Shown here one piece after another: positions 42,200 to 52,179 of a stretch of DNA of 64,000 nucleotides (the first letter of the stretch is position 1; each line of letters opens with the position of its first letter). The stretch is from Bog-950 sp964423405. GTDB taxonomy: Bacteria; Bacteroidota; Bacteroidia; Chitinophagales; LD1. The DNA is taken from positions 1 through 64,000 of the forward strand of contig CAYREY010000016.1 of the NCBI GenBank assembly GCA_964423405.1, read 5' to 3'. The position numbers and the translations under genes were made by a program. Below the pieces are notes generated by a model. It did not search any database and was not told where the DNA came from. It worked only from the letters and a program-made list of their open reading frames with translations.

Positions 42200-43039
42200 G
42201 TGAAACACGAACTATTTGGTATTAACCGGTTTGATGAAAAAGCAGTTATAGTAATACTGCTGTTGTTTGGCCTTGCGGAGTTATTAATAGGCGTATACAA
42301 AAACTCTAAACGAAACAAAAACGACTATCTGGCCGAGTGGGTTAGTTTTTTTCAGCTAACCGTACTGGTGCAGCCTGCTATATTGCTGTTGGTTGCTTTT
42401 GTAGGCCGGCGGCTTTTTTCGCAGGCAGAGGGCATGTATGCAAATATTGGTGGTGGGTATCAGTTTTTGATTTTACTGCTTATTGAAGATATGCCTCAGT
42501 ACTGGTGGCACCGGTTATCGCACCACTCGCCGTTTTTGTGGAAATTCCATTATGCCCATCACGCATCGCCGGGTATGGGTGTAGGGGTAGCTTTCAGAAA
42601 CAACGTACTCTATTATTTTTTTATGCCTAATATATGGCTGGCTGCAACAGCCGTGTTTCTTGGCTTTGGTAAAGTATATGTGCTGTACACGGTTATTAAA
42701 CTACTAATAGTAATAGGTGCGCACAGCGAAGTACGGTGGGATAGCTTTTTGTACCGCTATAAAATACTGCATCCGCTGGCCTGGTTGCTGGAGCATACCA
42801 TCTCTACACCGGCTACGCACTTTGGGCACCACGGGTTAAGCAATACCGATGGAATCAGTAACAATAACGGCAACTTTGGTAATATGCTTTTTATATGGGA
42901 TCAGTTATTTGGCACAGCCAAATTTATACGTAAGTACCCTGCTGAATATGGCGTAGAGCAGGACACTAATGAACCCTGGTATGTGTTGTTGTATTATCCC
43001 TTTGTAAAATCAAAAAAGGAAACAAGCCAGTTTAAATAA
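42200..43039 (+). CDS. Sterol desaturase / fatty acid hydroxylase superfamily protein
   Basis: The 279-residue integral membrane protein has several hydrophobic segments and the histidine clusters of the superfamily: HRLSHHSPFLWKFHYAHHAS at about 107-126 and FGHHGLSN near 218, which bind a di-iron centre. It would hydroxylate or desaturate a lipid in the inner membrane with O2; the substrate is unknown. The start is GTG at 42200. It is followed 23 bp later by a flavin oxidoreductase, and by a convergent fatty acid desaturase gene, so this area may modify membrane lipids. Two other members of the same superfamily lie at 61549-63725. Confidence 0.88.
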   Translation: MKHELFGINRFDEKAVIVILLLFGLAELLIGVYKNSKRNKNDYLAEWVSFFQLTVLVQPAILLLVAFVGRRLFSQAEGMYANIGGGYQFLILLLIEDMPQYWWHRLSHHSPFLWKFHYAHHASPGMGVGVAFRNNVLYYFFMPNIWLAATAVFLGFGKVYVLYTVIKLLIVIGAHSEVRWDSFLYRYKILHPLAWLLEHTISTPATHFGHHGLSNTDGISNNNGNFGNMLFIWDQLFGTAKFIRKYPAEYGVEQDTNEPWYVLLYYPFVKSKKETSQFK

Positions 43040-43062
43040 ATCCTGCAATCATATTCATACAG

Positions 43063-44529
43063 ATGGGAAAGGCTTATTACAGAAAAGAGTTTTTGCAACT
43101 ATTAGCTGTGTTGGGTACCGGTTGGATATTAGACTCGTGTAATACCGGCGCCAGGCCTAAAGGTACCAGTGCGGATAAAATACCAGCTACAGCCGGGGCA
43201 GCCGCTGAACAGTTTAATAGTGGTGATGCCGTATATATTAAAAGGGGAGAGGAACAATACGACAAATTAAGGGCCGGGTTTAATAAGCGGATAGATAAGT
43301 ACCCATTGGTAATTGCTGTTTGCAAAAATACTAACGGAGTAGCCGAAGCTATACGCTATGCACGCACTAACAAGTTGAAGGTAGCCGTAAAAAGCGGTGG
43401 GCACAGTATTGAAGGTTTTTGCGTGAATGAGGGTGGTATGGTTATAAACCTTGCCCTGATGAATAAGATAGAGTGGATGAGTGAAACAGAAGTTAAACTA
43501 CAGCCCGGATGTAAGTTATCGGAGCTGTACGATGAACTTTTACCCAATGGCAGGCTTATACCGGCGGGGTCATGTGGGTCAGTAGGTATAGGTGGGCTGG
43601 CACTGGGTGGCGGCTACGGTTTTTTTAGCCGCACATACGGACTTACATGCGATAGCCTGAAAGAGGTAACGCTGGTTGATGGTTATGGTAAAATACATTC
43701 ATCTAAAGATGATGAGGAATTGCTATGGGCATGTAGGGGTGGTGGTAACGGTAATTTTGGTGTAGTAACCGAAATGGTTTTTAAAACCCATACAGCACCG
43801 GCTAGTTTAACCAGTCACCGGTTTAAGTCATTTAAGGTAGATATGATACGCGCACGGGATATACTTAAAAACTGGTTTGAGGTTACGGCTACATTGCCAC
43901 AGTCGTGTTTCTCGGCATTTGTATTGAATGGTAAAACGGTAATGATACTGGTTACAGATTATGGAAAGGAAAGTGCTGCTACTAAACAAGCACTGGATAA
44001 ATTTGCCGCACTTGCCGATAAAACTACCGCTGGTAGCCCCAGGCCATTGGCGGCAGCGTTGAAAGTTTTTTATGGAGCATCGCAGCCTGTGTATTTTAAG
44101 AACGCCTGTGCTGGTATGTATAATGGTTACGAAACTATTGCCGATTGTGTGGGAGAGGCAATGGATATGGTGCTTAGCACTCCGGGGCTTATATACCAGG
44201 TGAATACTTTTGGTGGTGCGGTTGCCAACGAACAATTTAGAGAAGGTTCGTGTTTTGCGCACCGCTCTTTTAATTATTTATCAGAGTTGCAGAGCTATTG
44301 GCAGAAGCCTTCGCAACAGGAAAAGCTGGTTAAGACTTTTGATAGCATACAATCAGTTTTTGCCCGCTATGGAATTGATAAGCACTATTGTAACTATCCC
44401 GACTTGAGGTTTGAAAGTCCACAACAGGCATACTATGGTAGCAGTTATGCCCGCCTTCAGCAAGTAAAAAAACGGCTGGATGGTGATAATGTTATTTGCC
44501 ACGCACAAAGCATACAGCTACCAACATAG
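43063..44529 (+). CDS. FAD-linked oxidase lipoprotein (berberine-bridge-enzyme-like)
   Basis: The 488-residue protein carries a lipoprotein-type signal (LAVLGTGWILDSC, cysteine 26) and an FAD_binding_4 domain. H114 in VKSGGHSIEGF is the usual site for 8-alpha-histidyl FAD and C171 in AGSCGSVGIGGLALGGGYG is the position of the second, cysteinyl link, so the flavin is probably bound twice. The BBE C-terminal segment with N-Y-P (YCNYPDLRFES) ends the protein. Related enzymes oxidise sugars or alkaloid-like alcohols with O2. Being a lipid-anchored envelope protein is less usual. It is co-transcribed with the hydroxylase upstream. Confidence 0.88.
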   Translation: MGKAYYRKEFLQLLAVLGTGWILDSCNTGARPKGTSADKIPATAGAAAEQFNSGDAVYIKRGEEQYDKLRAGFNKRIDKYPLVIAVCKNTNGVAEAIRYARTNKLKVAVKSGGHSIEGFCVNEGGMVINLALMNKIEWMSETEVKLQPGCKLSELYDELLPNGRLIPAGSCGSVGIGGLALGGGYGFFSRTYGLTCDSLKEVTLVDGYGKIHSSKDDEELLWACRGGGNGNFGVVTEMVFKTHTAPASLTSHRFKSFKVDMIRARDILKNWFEVTATLPQSCFSAFVLNGKTVMILVTDYGKESAATKQALDKFAALADKTTAGSPRPLAAALKVFYGASQPVYFKNACAGMYNGYETIADCVGEAMDMVLSTPGLIYQVNTFGGAVANEQFREGSCFAHRSFNYLSELQSYWQKPSQQEKLVKTFDSIQSVFARYGIDKHYCNYPDLRFESPQQAYYGSSYARLQQVKKRLDGDNVICHAQSIQLPT

Positions 44530-44549
44530 CCCATTCTAATAAGCTATGG

Positions 44550-45596
44550 CTAGTTGTCGGTTGATTGTTTTCTTTTATTGCGTTTATACTCGCCAAACGA
44601 TACCATTTTCTGGCGTTGGGCATCCCACAGGTTAGCATGCACGGTTTTAAGGCTTTGCCAGAACGTAATGGTATTGGTGTGCTTTTCAAACAGCGGGTTC
44701 TCGCGGTGGGCACGCGCCAGGTTGTAGTTAGGTATGGTTGGCGCCAGGTGGTGTATATGGTGGTAACCTATGTTGCCGGTAAGCCAGTGGCCTATAGCCG
44801 GTAGTTTATAGTAGGTGCTGCCTTTCATGGCGGCTACTACATAGTTCCAGTTTTCTTTACCGCTTTTGTAAATATGCTCGTACTGGTGCTGTATGTAAAA
44901 AAACCACAACGCATACGTACCAAAAAACAGCAGGTTTATAAACTGAACAATTAAAAATCGGCCCGGCCCCAGCAGATAGGCAAAGCCGGCATACAGCGCT
45001 ATAAACAAGATATTGCTGATGGTAACGCTTTTGCGTACTTTTTTAAAGTAATCGTTATTTAAAAATGCAAAGCGGTTGTAGATTACCACATAGATAAAAC
45101 CACCAATGGTAAACAGATAAAACGGGTTACGGTAAATGCGGTACCATAGTTTTTCTTTCCAGCTAAGGGCGGCGTATGCTTCGGTGGTAAGGCACTCAAT
45201 ATCGCCAATATCACTGTACTCTAACTGGCCATTATGTGCATGGTGAAAGCTGTGGTTTTTAGCCCAGTATTTGTATGGTATAAGGGTGCAGATGCTGCAA
45301 ACGGTGCCAATAATATCGTTGGCTATTTTGCTGCGGGTAAATGAACTGTGGCCGCAATCGTGCTGAATAATAAATATACGGCCCAGTATAAAACCGTTCA
45401 ATATGGCTACGGCAGCCGAAAGCAATATCGATTTATCGTACAGATAAAACTGTAGTGCCAGTAGCGCCAGGTAGAACACAAAGCTGTTGGCCAGTTGTAT
45501 AATCGCATCTTTAGTGCTGGGCATTTGGTATTTTTTTACAATGCTGTGCCAGTTTTTAAGGTCTTCCAGTATTTGCTCTTTGTTAAATGAGGCCAT
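44550..45596 (-). CDS. Membrane fatty acid desaturase
   Basis: The 348-residue membrane protein contains the three histidine boxes of the family: HDCGHSS (near 80), HSFHHAHN (near 115) and GYHHIHHLAP (near 280), which hold the di-iron site. It has about four to six transmembrane segments between them. It introduces a double bond in acyl chains of membrane lipids; regiospecificity cannot be told. The gene converges with the flavin oxidoreductase, and lies beside the hydroxylase gene at 42200. Confidence 0.9.
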   Translation of the reverse strand: MASFNKEQILEDLKNWHSIVKKYQMPSTKDAIIQLANSFVFYLALLALQFYLYDKSILLSAAVAILNGFILGRIFIIQHDCGHSSFTRSKIANDIIGTVCSICTLIPYKYWAKNHSFHHAHNGQLEYSDIGDIECLTTEAYAALSWKEKLWYRIYRNPFYLFTIGGFIYVVIYNRFAFLNNDYFKKVRKSVTISNILFIALYAGFAYLLGPGRFLIVQFINLLFFGTYALWFFYIQHQYEHIYKSGKENWNYVVAAMKGSTYYKLPAIGHWLTGNIGYHHIHHLAPTIPNYNLARAHRENPLFEKHTNTITFWQSLKTVHANLWDAQRQKMVSFGEYKRNKRKQSTDN

Positions 45597-45708
45597 CTAT
45601 AAAATTTAATAGCTGCAATGATACGCTTTCTGCTACCTATTTGCAATGGGAATGGTATGAGTTTAGGCACGTTAACACTATAGCATTAACATGCCTGCCA
45701 TAAACAGC

Positions 45709-47580
45709 CTATGGTTTGTTTTCGGTAGCGGTATCCTGTACCGGTGTTGTGGTTTCGGGTAAGGTATCTGTATCGCCGGCGGGGGCAGTGTTGGTTAATG
45801 CCTCCAGTACAATTTTTGCTTTTGCCTGGCCTATCACCTCGCTCAGTTCTTCAAATGGCACCTCTTTCAGTTTTTTTACACTACGGTATTTTTTAATTAA
45901 CAGCTCAAAGGTTTTTTCACCAATGCCTTTTATTTCGGTAAGGCTGGAGGTAACCTGCGTTTTACTGCGGCGCTGGCGGTGGTGGGTAATGCCAAACCGG
46001 TGCGCCTCATCGCGCATGTGCTGAATAAGTTTAAGCGACTCTGATTTTTTGTTGATGTACAGCGGCAGCGGGTCTTCGGGAAAGTAAATCTCTTCCAGCC
46101 TTTTGGCAATGCCTACAATTGCAATGCGGCCATACAGTCCAATTTCTTTCAGCGCATCTACGGCACTACTAAGCTGTCCTTTGCCACCATCCACTACTAT
46201 CAGTTGTGGCAGGTCTTGCCCTTCATCTAACAGCCGTTTGTAGCGGCGGGTTATCACCTCGTGCATACTGGCAAAATCGTTGGGCCCCTCTACGGTGCGT
46301 ATGTTAAAATGGCGGTAATCTTTTTTAGATGGTTTGGCATTTTTAAAAACCACACAGGCGCTAACCGGGTTGGTGCCTTGTATGTTCGAGTTATCGAAAC
46401 ACTCAATGTGCACCGGCAGGTCTTTCAGCTTCAGGTCGTCTTTCAGCGTGCGCATAATGCGGAACGCCGGTTTCTTTTCTTCGGCGGTCATGCTCTCTTT
46501 CAGTTTTTCCTGCTTCATGTATAAAGCATTTTTAACTGCAAGTTCAAGCAGGCGTTTTTTATCGCCGGCCTGTGGCACGGTTACTTTTATTTTTTCAAAC
46601 TCGTTTTCTATTTCAAAAGGTACAATTATCTCCAGGCTTTCATTTTCTTCTTCCAGCGAGTACTCGGTAATGGCCCGCATCAGCAGGTCTTCTTTCGGTT
46701 CATCCAGCACGCGTTTAACCTCCAGCGCCCTTGCTTTAACCACCGTACCATTGGCAATTTTAAGGTAGTTGATAAAAGCAATGCCCTCTGTTTCGGTGTA
46801 GCCATATACATCTATATCGGTAAGGCGGGGGTTTACTATCGTGCTTTTGTTTTCGTAGCCGGTAAGCAGGTCAATTTTCTGCCTGAACTGTTCAGCTTTT
46901 TCAAATTGCATATCGGCGGCATACTCATTCATTTTCTTTTTAAGGTAAAACTTTACCGAGCCGAAATTGCTTTTAAGTATATCGCGTATCTGTTGTATCT
47001 CTTCGTCGTACTCGGCGGCTGTTTGCAAATTCTGGCAGGGGCCCAGGCAGTTTTTTAAGTGGTACTCCAGGCACACTTTAAACTTGCCAGCCTCTATGTT
47101 TTTTTGCGTTAGCAGCAGGTTGCAGGTACGCAGCGGAAATATTTCGCGCAGCAGGTCCAGCACTATTTTAGCATTAAATACCGATGTGTAAGGACCCAGG
47201 TATTCGCTGCCATCGCGTATTACTTTACGGGTAAAAAATACGCGGGGGAAAGGCTCTTTTTTAATGCAGATGAAAGGATATGTTTTATCATCCTTCAGCA
47301 TTACGTTGTACTTGGGCTGGTACTTTTTTATCAGCGAGTTTTCCAGCAAAAAGGCATCCTGTTCGGTATTTACTATTACAAACTCAATCTTCCGCGTCAT
47401 GTTTATCATGCGCTGAATGCGGTAGGTGTGGTCGGTTTTGGTAAAGTACGAGCTTACCCGTTTTTTAAGGTCTTTGGCTTTACCTATGTACATTATCTCG
47501 TTGTTCTCATCCAGGTATTTGTATATACCGGGTAGCGAGGGTATAGTATCGCGATAGGTTTTGTATTCTTCAAATGTCAT
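45709..47580 (-). CDS. uvrC: Excinuclease ABC subunit C
   Basis: ATG at 47580 gives 623 residues with the UvrC layout: GIY-YIG nuclease domain (PGIYKYLDENNEIMYIGKAK, about 15-45) that makes the 3' cut, a UVR domain that binds UvrB (about 205-240, EYAADMQFEKAEQFRQKIDL), the RNase H-like domain for the 5' cut (IECFDNSNIQGTNPVSACVV, then LIVVDGGKGQLSSA) and helix-hairpin-helix motifs at the end (EIKGIGEKTFELLIKKYRSV). It acts in nucleotide excision repair with UvrA and UvrB, which are not here. The last 40 residues are a low-complexity T/P/E tail. Confidence 0.95.
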   Translation of the reverse strand: MTFEEYKTYRDTIPSLPGIYKYLDENNEIMYIGKAKDLKKRVSSYFTKTDHTYRIQRMINMTRKIEFVIVNTEQDAFLLENSLIKKYQPKYNVMLKDDKTYPFICIKKEPFPRVFFTRKVIRDGSEYLGPYTSVFNAKIVLDLLREIFPLRTCNLLLTQKNIEAGKFKVCLEYHLKNCLGPCQNLQTAAEYDEEIQQIRDILKSNFGSVKFYLKKKMNEYAADMQFEKAEQFRQKIDLLTGYENKSTIVNPRLTDIDVYGYTETEGIAFINYLKIANGTVVKARALEVKRVLDEPKEDLLMRAITEYSLEEENESLEIIVPFEIENEFEKIKVTVPQAGDKKRLLELAVKNALYMKQEKLKESMTAEEKKPAFRIMRTLKDDLKLKDLPVHIECFDNSNIQGTNPVSACVVFKNAKPSKKDYRHFNIRTVEGPNDFASMHEVITRRYKRLLDEGQDLPQLIVVDGGKGQLSSAVDALKEIGLYGRIAIVGIAKRLEEIYFPEDPLPLYINKKSESLKLIQHMRDEAHRFGITHHRQRRSKTQVTSSLTEIKGIGEKTFELLIKKYRSVKKLKEVPFEELSEVIGQAKAKIVLEALTNTAPAGDTDTLPETTTPVQDTATENKP

Positions 47581-47706
47581 AGCCGGGTACAAATTTAACC
47601 TTGTAAAGGTTCTGAATTTTAATGAAACTTTTTTTACCGTGTACGTATACCTGTATATAATATCATTTACAAGTTCTTTACATAGTGTGTAGGCAGTGCA
47701 AAAAAC

Positions 47707-47736
47707 AAAAAAGGAGGAACATAAGCCCCTCCTTTT
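47707..47736 (-). terminator. Terminator candidate for the T9SS cargo gene
   Basis: On the minus strand AAAAGGAGG, a 10-nt loop, CCTCCTTTT followed by TT: a 9-bp stem with T-run, about 20 bp after the stop at 47758. Confidence 0.7.
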
Positions 47737-47757
47737 CCGGTGTAGAAGAATAATTTG

Positions 47758-49626
47758 TTACTGGCGGGCGATAACCAGTTTTTTGCTGTACACCTTGCCA
47801 TTAGCAGTAATAACAGCAGTATAGGTGGCATCGGCCAGTGTATTGGTGTCGAAATAAACAGTGTTTTGTCCGGTGCTCAGGCTGTGTTCGGCACGCGATA
47901 CTTCGCGGCCCAGCATATCGTACATTTTTACGTTTATATCCTGTGCGGTAGAAGTGTTGATTACAAGGCGTGAAAGATCGCGCGATGGGTTAGGTATAAA
48001 CTCGCTGATAGTAAATACATCGCCCGAAGTAATCATAGCGTTAACCATATATGTTTCTTCGCTGTGGCCATCGTAATCTACCTGGCGGAGTTTGTAATAG
48101 TAAACTACGTTTGCCGATACGTTGTTATCATCAAAATAATAGGTTTGAGTAGTTGTAGAGTTATTGTTTCCATCTACCCAGCCTATATTGGTAAAGTTAA
48201 TGCCATCTACACTACGCAGTACTTCAAATCCGCGGTTGTTTATCTCTACAGCGGTAGCCCACGATACTTTTATAAACTCATTGTTAACCGGCTCGGCTTT
48301 CAGGTAAATAAGTTCTACAGGAAGTGCGTTGCTTGTTTTAGAGTGGCTAACCATAAAGTGCGAAAAACCTGTATAACGGCCACCTGGTACACCCGGTTGG
48401 GTATAATCATAACAGCCGGCATTACGTGTATAGGTAATCAGGTCGCTCATATCTGTAACCGATGTAAATAACTGACTGCTCCAGTCATCATTAGCCTGCG
48501 AAGGGTTATCGGTAATAGCGCTGCTGTATTTAAGTGTGCGCCATGTTTCGAAATAATTTGAGTTGTCAAGCGTGCCTTCTTCCGAAAAATTTTGTGGGAA
48601 AGATTCCATTGCATACTGGTTGGCAGGGTCACCTTCAAAACTCCAGTAGCCGTGGTCTTTAATAGCCTGTTCTAATATTACCCATTGTTGTATGCCCGGG
48701 TTGCAGGGGTTAGGGTCGTATGATGTTCCAAACAATACGTTTATACCGGCATTATCGGGGTTAGGGTAGTAGCCGCCGCAGCCAACACATACCTGGCTCA
48801 TTTTACCTACGTAACCGCTTGGGTTATCGGTACCATCGCAAAACAGGCCGCGTATTTTGTTATCGCCACTGCCCAATGCGTTGAAGTTAAAGCGGATTGC
48901 CTGAAAACCGTTGGTAGCAGTACCAATAGGGTACACATAATTTACGCCGGTAGTAGTTACGCTACGCGATAAACCGCCCTGGCCAACACCACGGGCACCA
49001 CGGGTTTGTATGTAGCTATCGCCCATCATCAGCGCACGGTCAATACCCAATGCAGGGTATCCTTTAATGGCATCGGGGCTGCCATTGGCAACATACAATT
49101 CATAATCGCTGGAGCCGTTGTAGGTGCGTATTACACCTTTGTTAAAGTTATTGGTGTAGTTAACCCCAAGTGTAGGCGAATAAGTTGGAGAGCCTGTGGT
49201 GGCAGTACCAAACACCAACGATCCATCTATCTGTATATTGGTTTGTAGTTGTACTATAGATCCCGAGGTGCCTTTATCTACCACAAGGTTGTAGAATGTA
49301 TTGTTAAGCGGGTTGCTGAAATCGCCTTTGATAACCTGTGTGGCATCGCCTACAAATTTTACTGCTCTTTCGCTGCCACTTACATACATAGGTTGAAACT
49401 GGCTGCCGGTAGTGTTATCCAGGCTGCCTTTCAGTTCAATAACCCCATCGTTAAAAATCATACCGGCATCGGCATTAGTCAGGTCGCCCTGCACGTGTAC
49501 CAAGGCCCCGGCCTGTATGTTTACACCAATTCCATCGTTGCCGCTAACGTAAAATGCGTAGGGGTCCAGGGTTTGAGCAAAAGCAACCAGGGGTGATAAT
49601 GCCAGAATAAGTAATGCTTTTTTCAT
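47758..49626 (-). CDS. T9SS type A secreted protein, unknown function
   Basis: The 622-residue product has a signal peptide (MKKALLILALSPLVAFAQTL), a long beta-rich body with many N, G and T, a fibronectin-like part around 460-530 (SWATAVEINNRGFEVLRSVD and DYDGHSEETY) and a C-terminal type A sorting domain (EFIPNPSRDLSRLVINTSTA to KLVIARQ). The N-terminal section (VHVQGDLTNADAGMIFNDGV) looks like a repeat-rich beta-helix. The protein is exported by type IX secretion; its role is unknown. Confidence 0.85.
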   Translation of the reverse strand: MKKALLILALSPLVAFAQTLDPYAFYVSGNDGIGVNIQAGALVHVQGDLTNADAGMIFNDGVIELKGSLDNTTGSQFQPMYVSGSERAVKFVGDATQVIKGDFSNPLNNTFYNLVVDKGTSGSIVQLQTNIQIDGSLVFGTATTGSPTYSPTLGVNYTNNFNKGVIRTYNGSSDYELYVANGSPDAIKGYPALGIDRALMMGDSYIQTRGARGVGQGGLSRSVTTTGVNYVYPIGTATNGFQAIRFNFNALGSGDNKIRGLFCDGTDNPSGYVGKMSQVCVGCGGYYPNPDNAGINVLFGTSYDPNPCNPGIQQWVILEQAIKDHGYWSFEGDPANQYAMESFPQNFSEEGTLDNSNYFETWRTLKYSSAITDNPSQANDDWSSQLFTSVTDMSDLITYTRNAGCYDYTQPGVPGGRYTGFSHFMVSHSKTSNALPVELIYLKAEPVNNEFIKVSWATAVEINNRGFEVLRSVDGINFTNIGWVDGNNNSTTTQTYYFDDNNVSANVVYYYKLRQVDYDGHSEETYMVNAMITSGDVFTISEFIPNPSRDLSRLVINTSTAQDINVKMYDMLGREVSRAEHSLSTGQNTVYFDTNTLADATYTAVITANGKVYSKKLVIARQ

Positions 49627-49657
49627 ATCGGGCGTGTTAGTTTGTGATATACAACCT

Positions 49658-49687
49658 ACAATATAACAAGTATTGTGCCTTTGTCAA
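49658..49687 (-). promoter_or_regulatory. Promoter candidate for the T9SS cargo gene
   Basis: On the minus strand TTG (49687-49685), 19 nt, TATATTGT (49665-49658): -33/-7 layout close to the Bacteroidota consensus, 31 bp before the ATG at 49626. The rest of the gene-free stretch 49688-49896 shows nothing clear. Confidence 0.4.
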
Positions 49688-49896
49688 GCAAAATGAGCAG
49701 TTATTCTAATGTGTATTGATTCCCAATTGGTTGTATTTTTCCAGGATGCTTTTATCTTAATATTTTGCTTGCTTTTGTACACTGTTACAAACACCGTATG
49801 TACAAATATACAAGTAAAGGCAGGTACCCTACATTGCCCCAAACTACCCTTAAGTAATAATAATAGGTTTAAAAACAGATATGTAAGGAGTATAAA

Positions 49897-52119
49897 CTAC
49901 TCGTACTCATTACCCTTTTCCGAACTGCTGTTGCCGGTAAATTTACCGCAGTTAAGTTCAATGGTCAGTTTGCCTTCGGGTACTACAAACTTATGGTCGG
50001 GGCTTATTTCGTTTTTAAAATTGGCACTATCGCTGTAGGCTTTCTGAAAAAACTTAGCCCATATAGGCAATGCTGTGCTGGCGCCCTGGCCGTTTTCCAT
50101 ACTATGAAAGCGCAGGTAGCGGTCGTCGCAACCAACCCACGAGCCAGCCACCAAATCGGGTGTGCAACCTATAAACCAGCCATCGCTGTAGTTTTGCGTG
50201 GTACCTGTTTTGCCCAGTATTTCGCCGGGTATTTTAAAGCGGTAGCGCAGGCGGCTGGCTGTACCACCCATTACCACGCCGCGCAGCATTTCGGTCATTA
50301 CATAATTGGTTTGTTCGTCCAGCGCTTCGTTTTTACTGGCTACAAAATCCTGTAGTACGTTGCCGTTGCGGTCTTCTATACGGGTAATAAATATGGGTTC
50401 TACATGGGTGCCGTTATTGGCGTAGGTGGTGTAGGCCCCTACCATTTCAAATAGCGATATGTCGGCCGAGCCCAGGCATATAGAGGGTTGAATAGGTATG
50501 TCGCTTTTTACACCCATGGTTTGCACTAGTTTTACTACTGCCTCGGGGCCTATCTCGTGCATCAGGTAGGCAGTAACAGTATTGATAGAATTGGCCAGTG
50601 CCTTGCGCAGGGTAAGCATGCCGCCATACTTGCCATCGCTGTTGCGCGGGGTCCAGTCCTGCAATAAGCCAAAGCGTGGGTCGCTTGCCTCGAACGTTAC
50701 AGGTTGGTTAGGTACCTGAAAGCAAGGCGAGTAACCTTTATCGCGAATAGCCACGGTATATACAAATGGCTTAAAGGTAGAGCCTATCTGGCGTTTGGTG
50801 TTTATGTTTACGTGGTCAAATTGAAAGTACCGGTAGTTAACCCCGCCCGCCCAGGCGCGTATAAAACCCGATGAAGGGTCAACGGCCAGAAACCCATTCT
50901 GTAATATCATACGGTGGTAGCGTATAGAATCGTACACGCTGATGATGGTATCTTTTTCGCCCCCATCGTAACTGAATACCCGGCGCTTGCCCGGTTGTTT
51001 TAGTATCCGGTCAATTTCTTCAGCGCTCTTGCCCTGTTTTTTAAGGTCTATATACTGTGGGCAATGCGAATAAATAGCCTGCCACTCGGTAGGAAAATCT
51101 TTCCAGGGGTCTTTACCACTCCAGTAGCTGAAAAACTTTTGTTGTACTTCTTTCAGGTGCTCCCATTGTGCTTGTTCGGCGTAGCGCTGCAGGCGCGAGT
51201 CGATAGTGGTATAAATGCGCAGCCCATCTTTGTAAATATTGTATTTACTACCATCGGGCTTGGTGTGGTTTTCGCACCAGTCTTTCATCCACATGCGCAG
51301 GTATTCGCGAAAGTAAGGGGCTATACCTTCGTTTTGTGTATCGGGGTGGAAGTTAAGGCCAATGGGTAGTTTCCAAAGCGAGTCGCGCTGCTGGCGGGTA
51401 ATAAAGTTGTAGTTATACATTTGGTCGAGCACCACGTTGCGCCGCTGTAACGATGCTTTTTCACGCGAGCGCGGGTTAAACTGGGTAGGGCCTTTAAGCA
51501 TACCTACCAATACGGCAGCTTCTTCTATTTTCAACGAGTCGACCGGTTTGCCGAAATACACATAAGCGGCAGATTTGATACCGTATGCATTATCGCTAAA
51601 TGGCACGGTATTAAAATACATGGCCATTATCTCTTCTTTGGTATAACTGCGTTCCAGTTTAACGGCTATAATCCACTCTTTCAGTTTACGGAATACCAAT
51701 TGTATTTTGCTTAGCCGCTCGCGCGGAAAAAGGTTTTTGGCTAACTGTTGTGTAACCGTGCTGCCGCCGCCGCCGCTTTCACCTATAAGCCCTTTAGCTA
51801 CACGCATTAATGCGCGAAGGTCTACACCGGTATGCTCAAAATAACGGATGTCTTCGGTGGCCAGCAGTGCATTTTTAAGGTTGGGGTTTATGTTTTCGTA
51901 AGCTATGTTACTGCGGTTTTGCAGGTAAAACTTGCCTATCACCTGGTTATCGGTGCTTATTACTTCGGTAGCCAGACTGTTGTTGGGGTTTTCCAGCTCT
52001 TCAAACGTAGGCATATAGCCCATTTTGCCAATGGCTATCAGCCAGAATATACCTACTATGGCAACAATGCCTATTGTAAATGCGCTCCAGAACGCCACCA
52101 GAAATTTTCGGTTCTTCAT
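49897..52119 (-). CDS. Penicillin-binding protein 1A (bifunctional)
   Basis: The 740-residue protein polymerises and cross-links peptidoglycan at the outer face of the inner membrane. It starts with one transmembrane helix (FWSAFTIGIVAIVGIFWLIA), then a glycosyltransferase-51 domain (catalytic glutamate in LLATEDIRYFEHTGVD; GGSTVTQQLAKNLF) and a transpeptidase domain with S-x-x-K (GSTFKPF), S-x-N (NSINTVTAY) and KTGTT. Length and order equal class A PBPs. ATG at 52119 is preferred to the GTG one codon upstream. Confidence 0.95.
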   Translation of the reverse strand: MKNRKFLVAFWSAFTIGIVAIVGIFWLIAIGKMGYMPTFEELENPNNSLATEVISTDNQVIGKFYLQNRSNIAYENINPNLKNALLATEDIRYFEHTGVDLRALMRVAKGLIGESGGGGSTVTQQLAKNLFPRERLSKIQLVFRKLKEWIIAVKLERSYTKEEIMAMYFNTVPFSDNAYGIKSAAYVYFGKPVDSLKIEEAAVLVGMLKGPTQFNPRSREKASLQRRNVVLDQMYNYNFITRQQRDSLWKLPIGLNFHPDTQNEGIAPYFREYLRMWMKDWCENHTKPDGSKYNIYKDGLRIYTTIDSRLQRYAEQAQWEHLKEVQQKFFSYWSGKDPWKDFPTEWQAIYSHCPQYIDLKKQGKSAEEIDRILKQPGKRRVFSYDGGEKDTIISVYDSIRYHRMILQNGFLAVDPSSGFIRAWAGGVNYRYFQFDHVNINTKRQIGSTFKPFVYTVAIRDKGYSPCFQVPNQPVTFEASDPRFGLLQDWTPRNSDGKYGGMLTLRKALANSINTVTAYLMHEIGPEAVVKLVQTMGVKSDIPIQPSICLGSADISLFEMVGAYTTYANNGTHVEPIFITRIEDRNGNVLQDFVASKNEALDEQTNYVMTEMLRGVVMGGTASRLRYRFKIPGEILGKTGTTQNYSDGWFIGCTPDLVAGSWVGCDDRYLRFHSMENGQGASTALPIWAKFFQKAYSDSANFKNEISPDHKFVVPEGKLTIELNCGKFTGNSSSEKGNEYE

Positions 52120-52179
52120 CACACGGCGAAAGTAAAAAAAAGTGCTGTTTGCCCTGCTAATTAACTATTGCAGGCCGCA

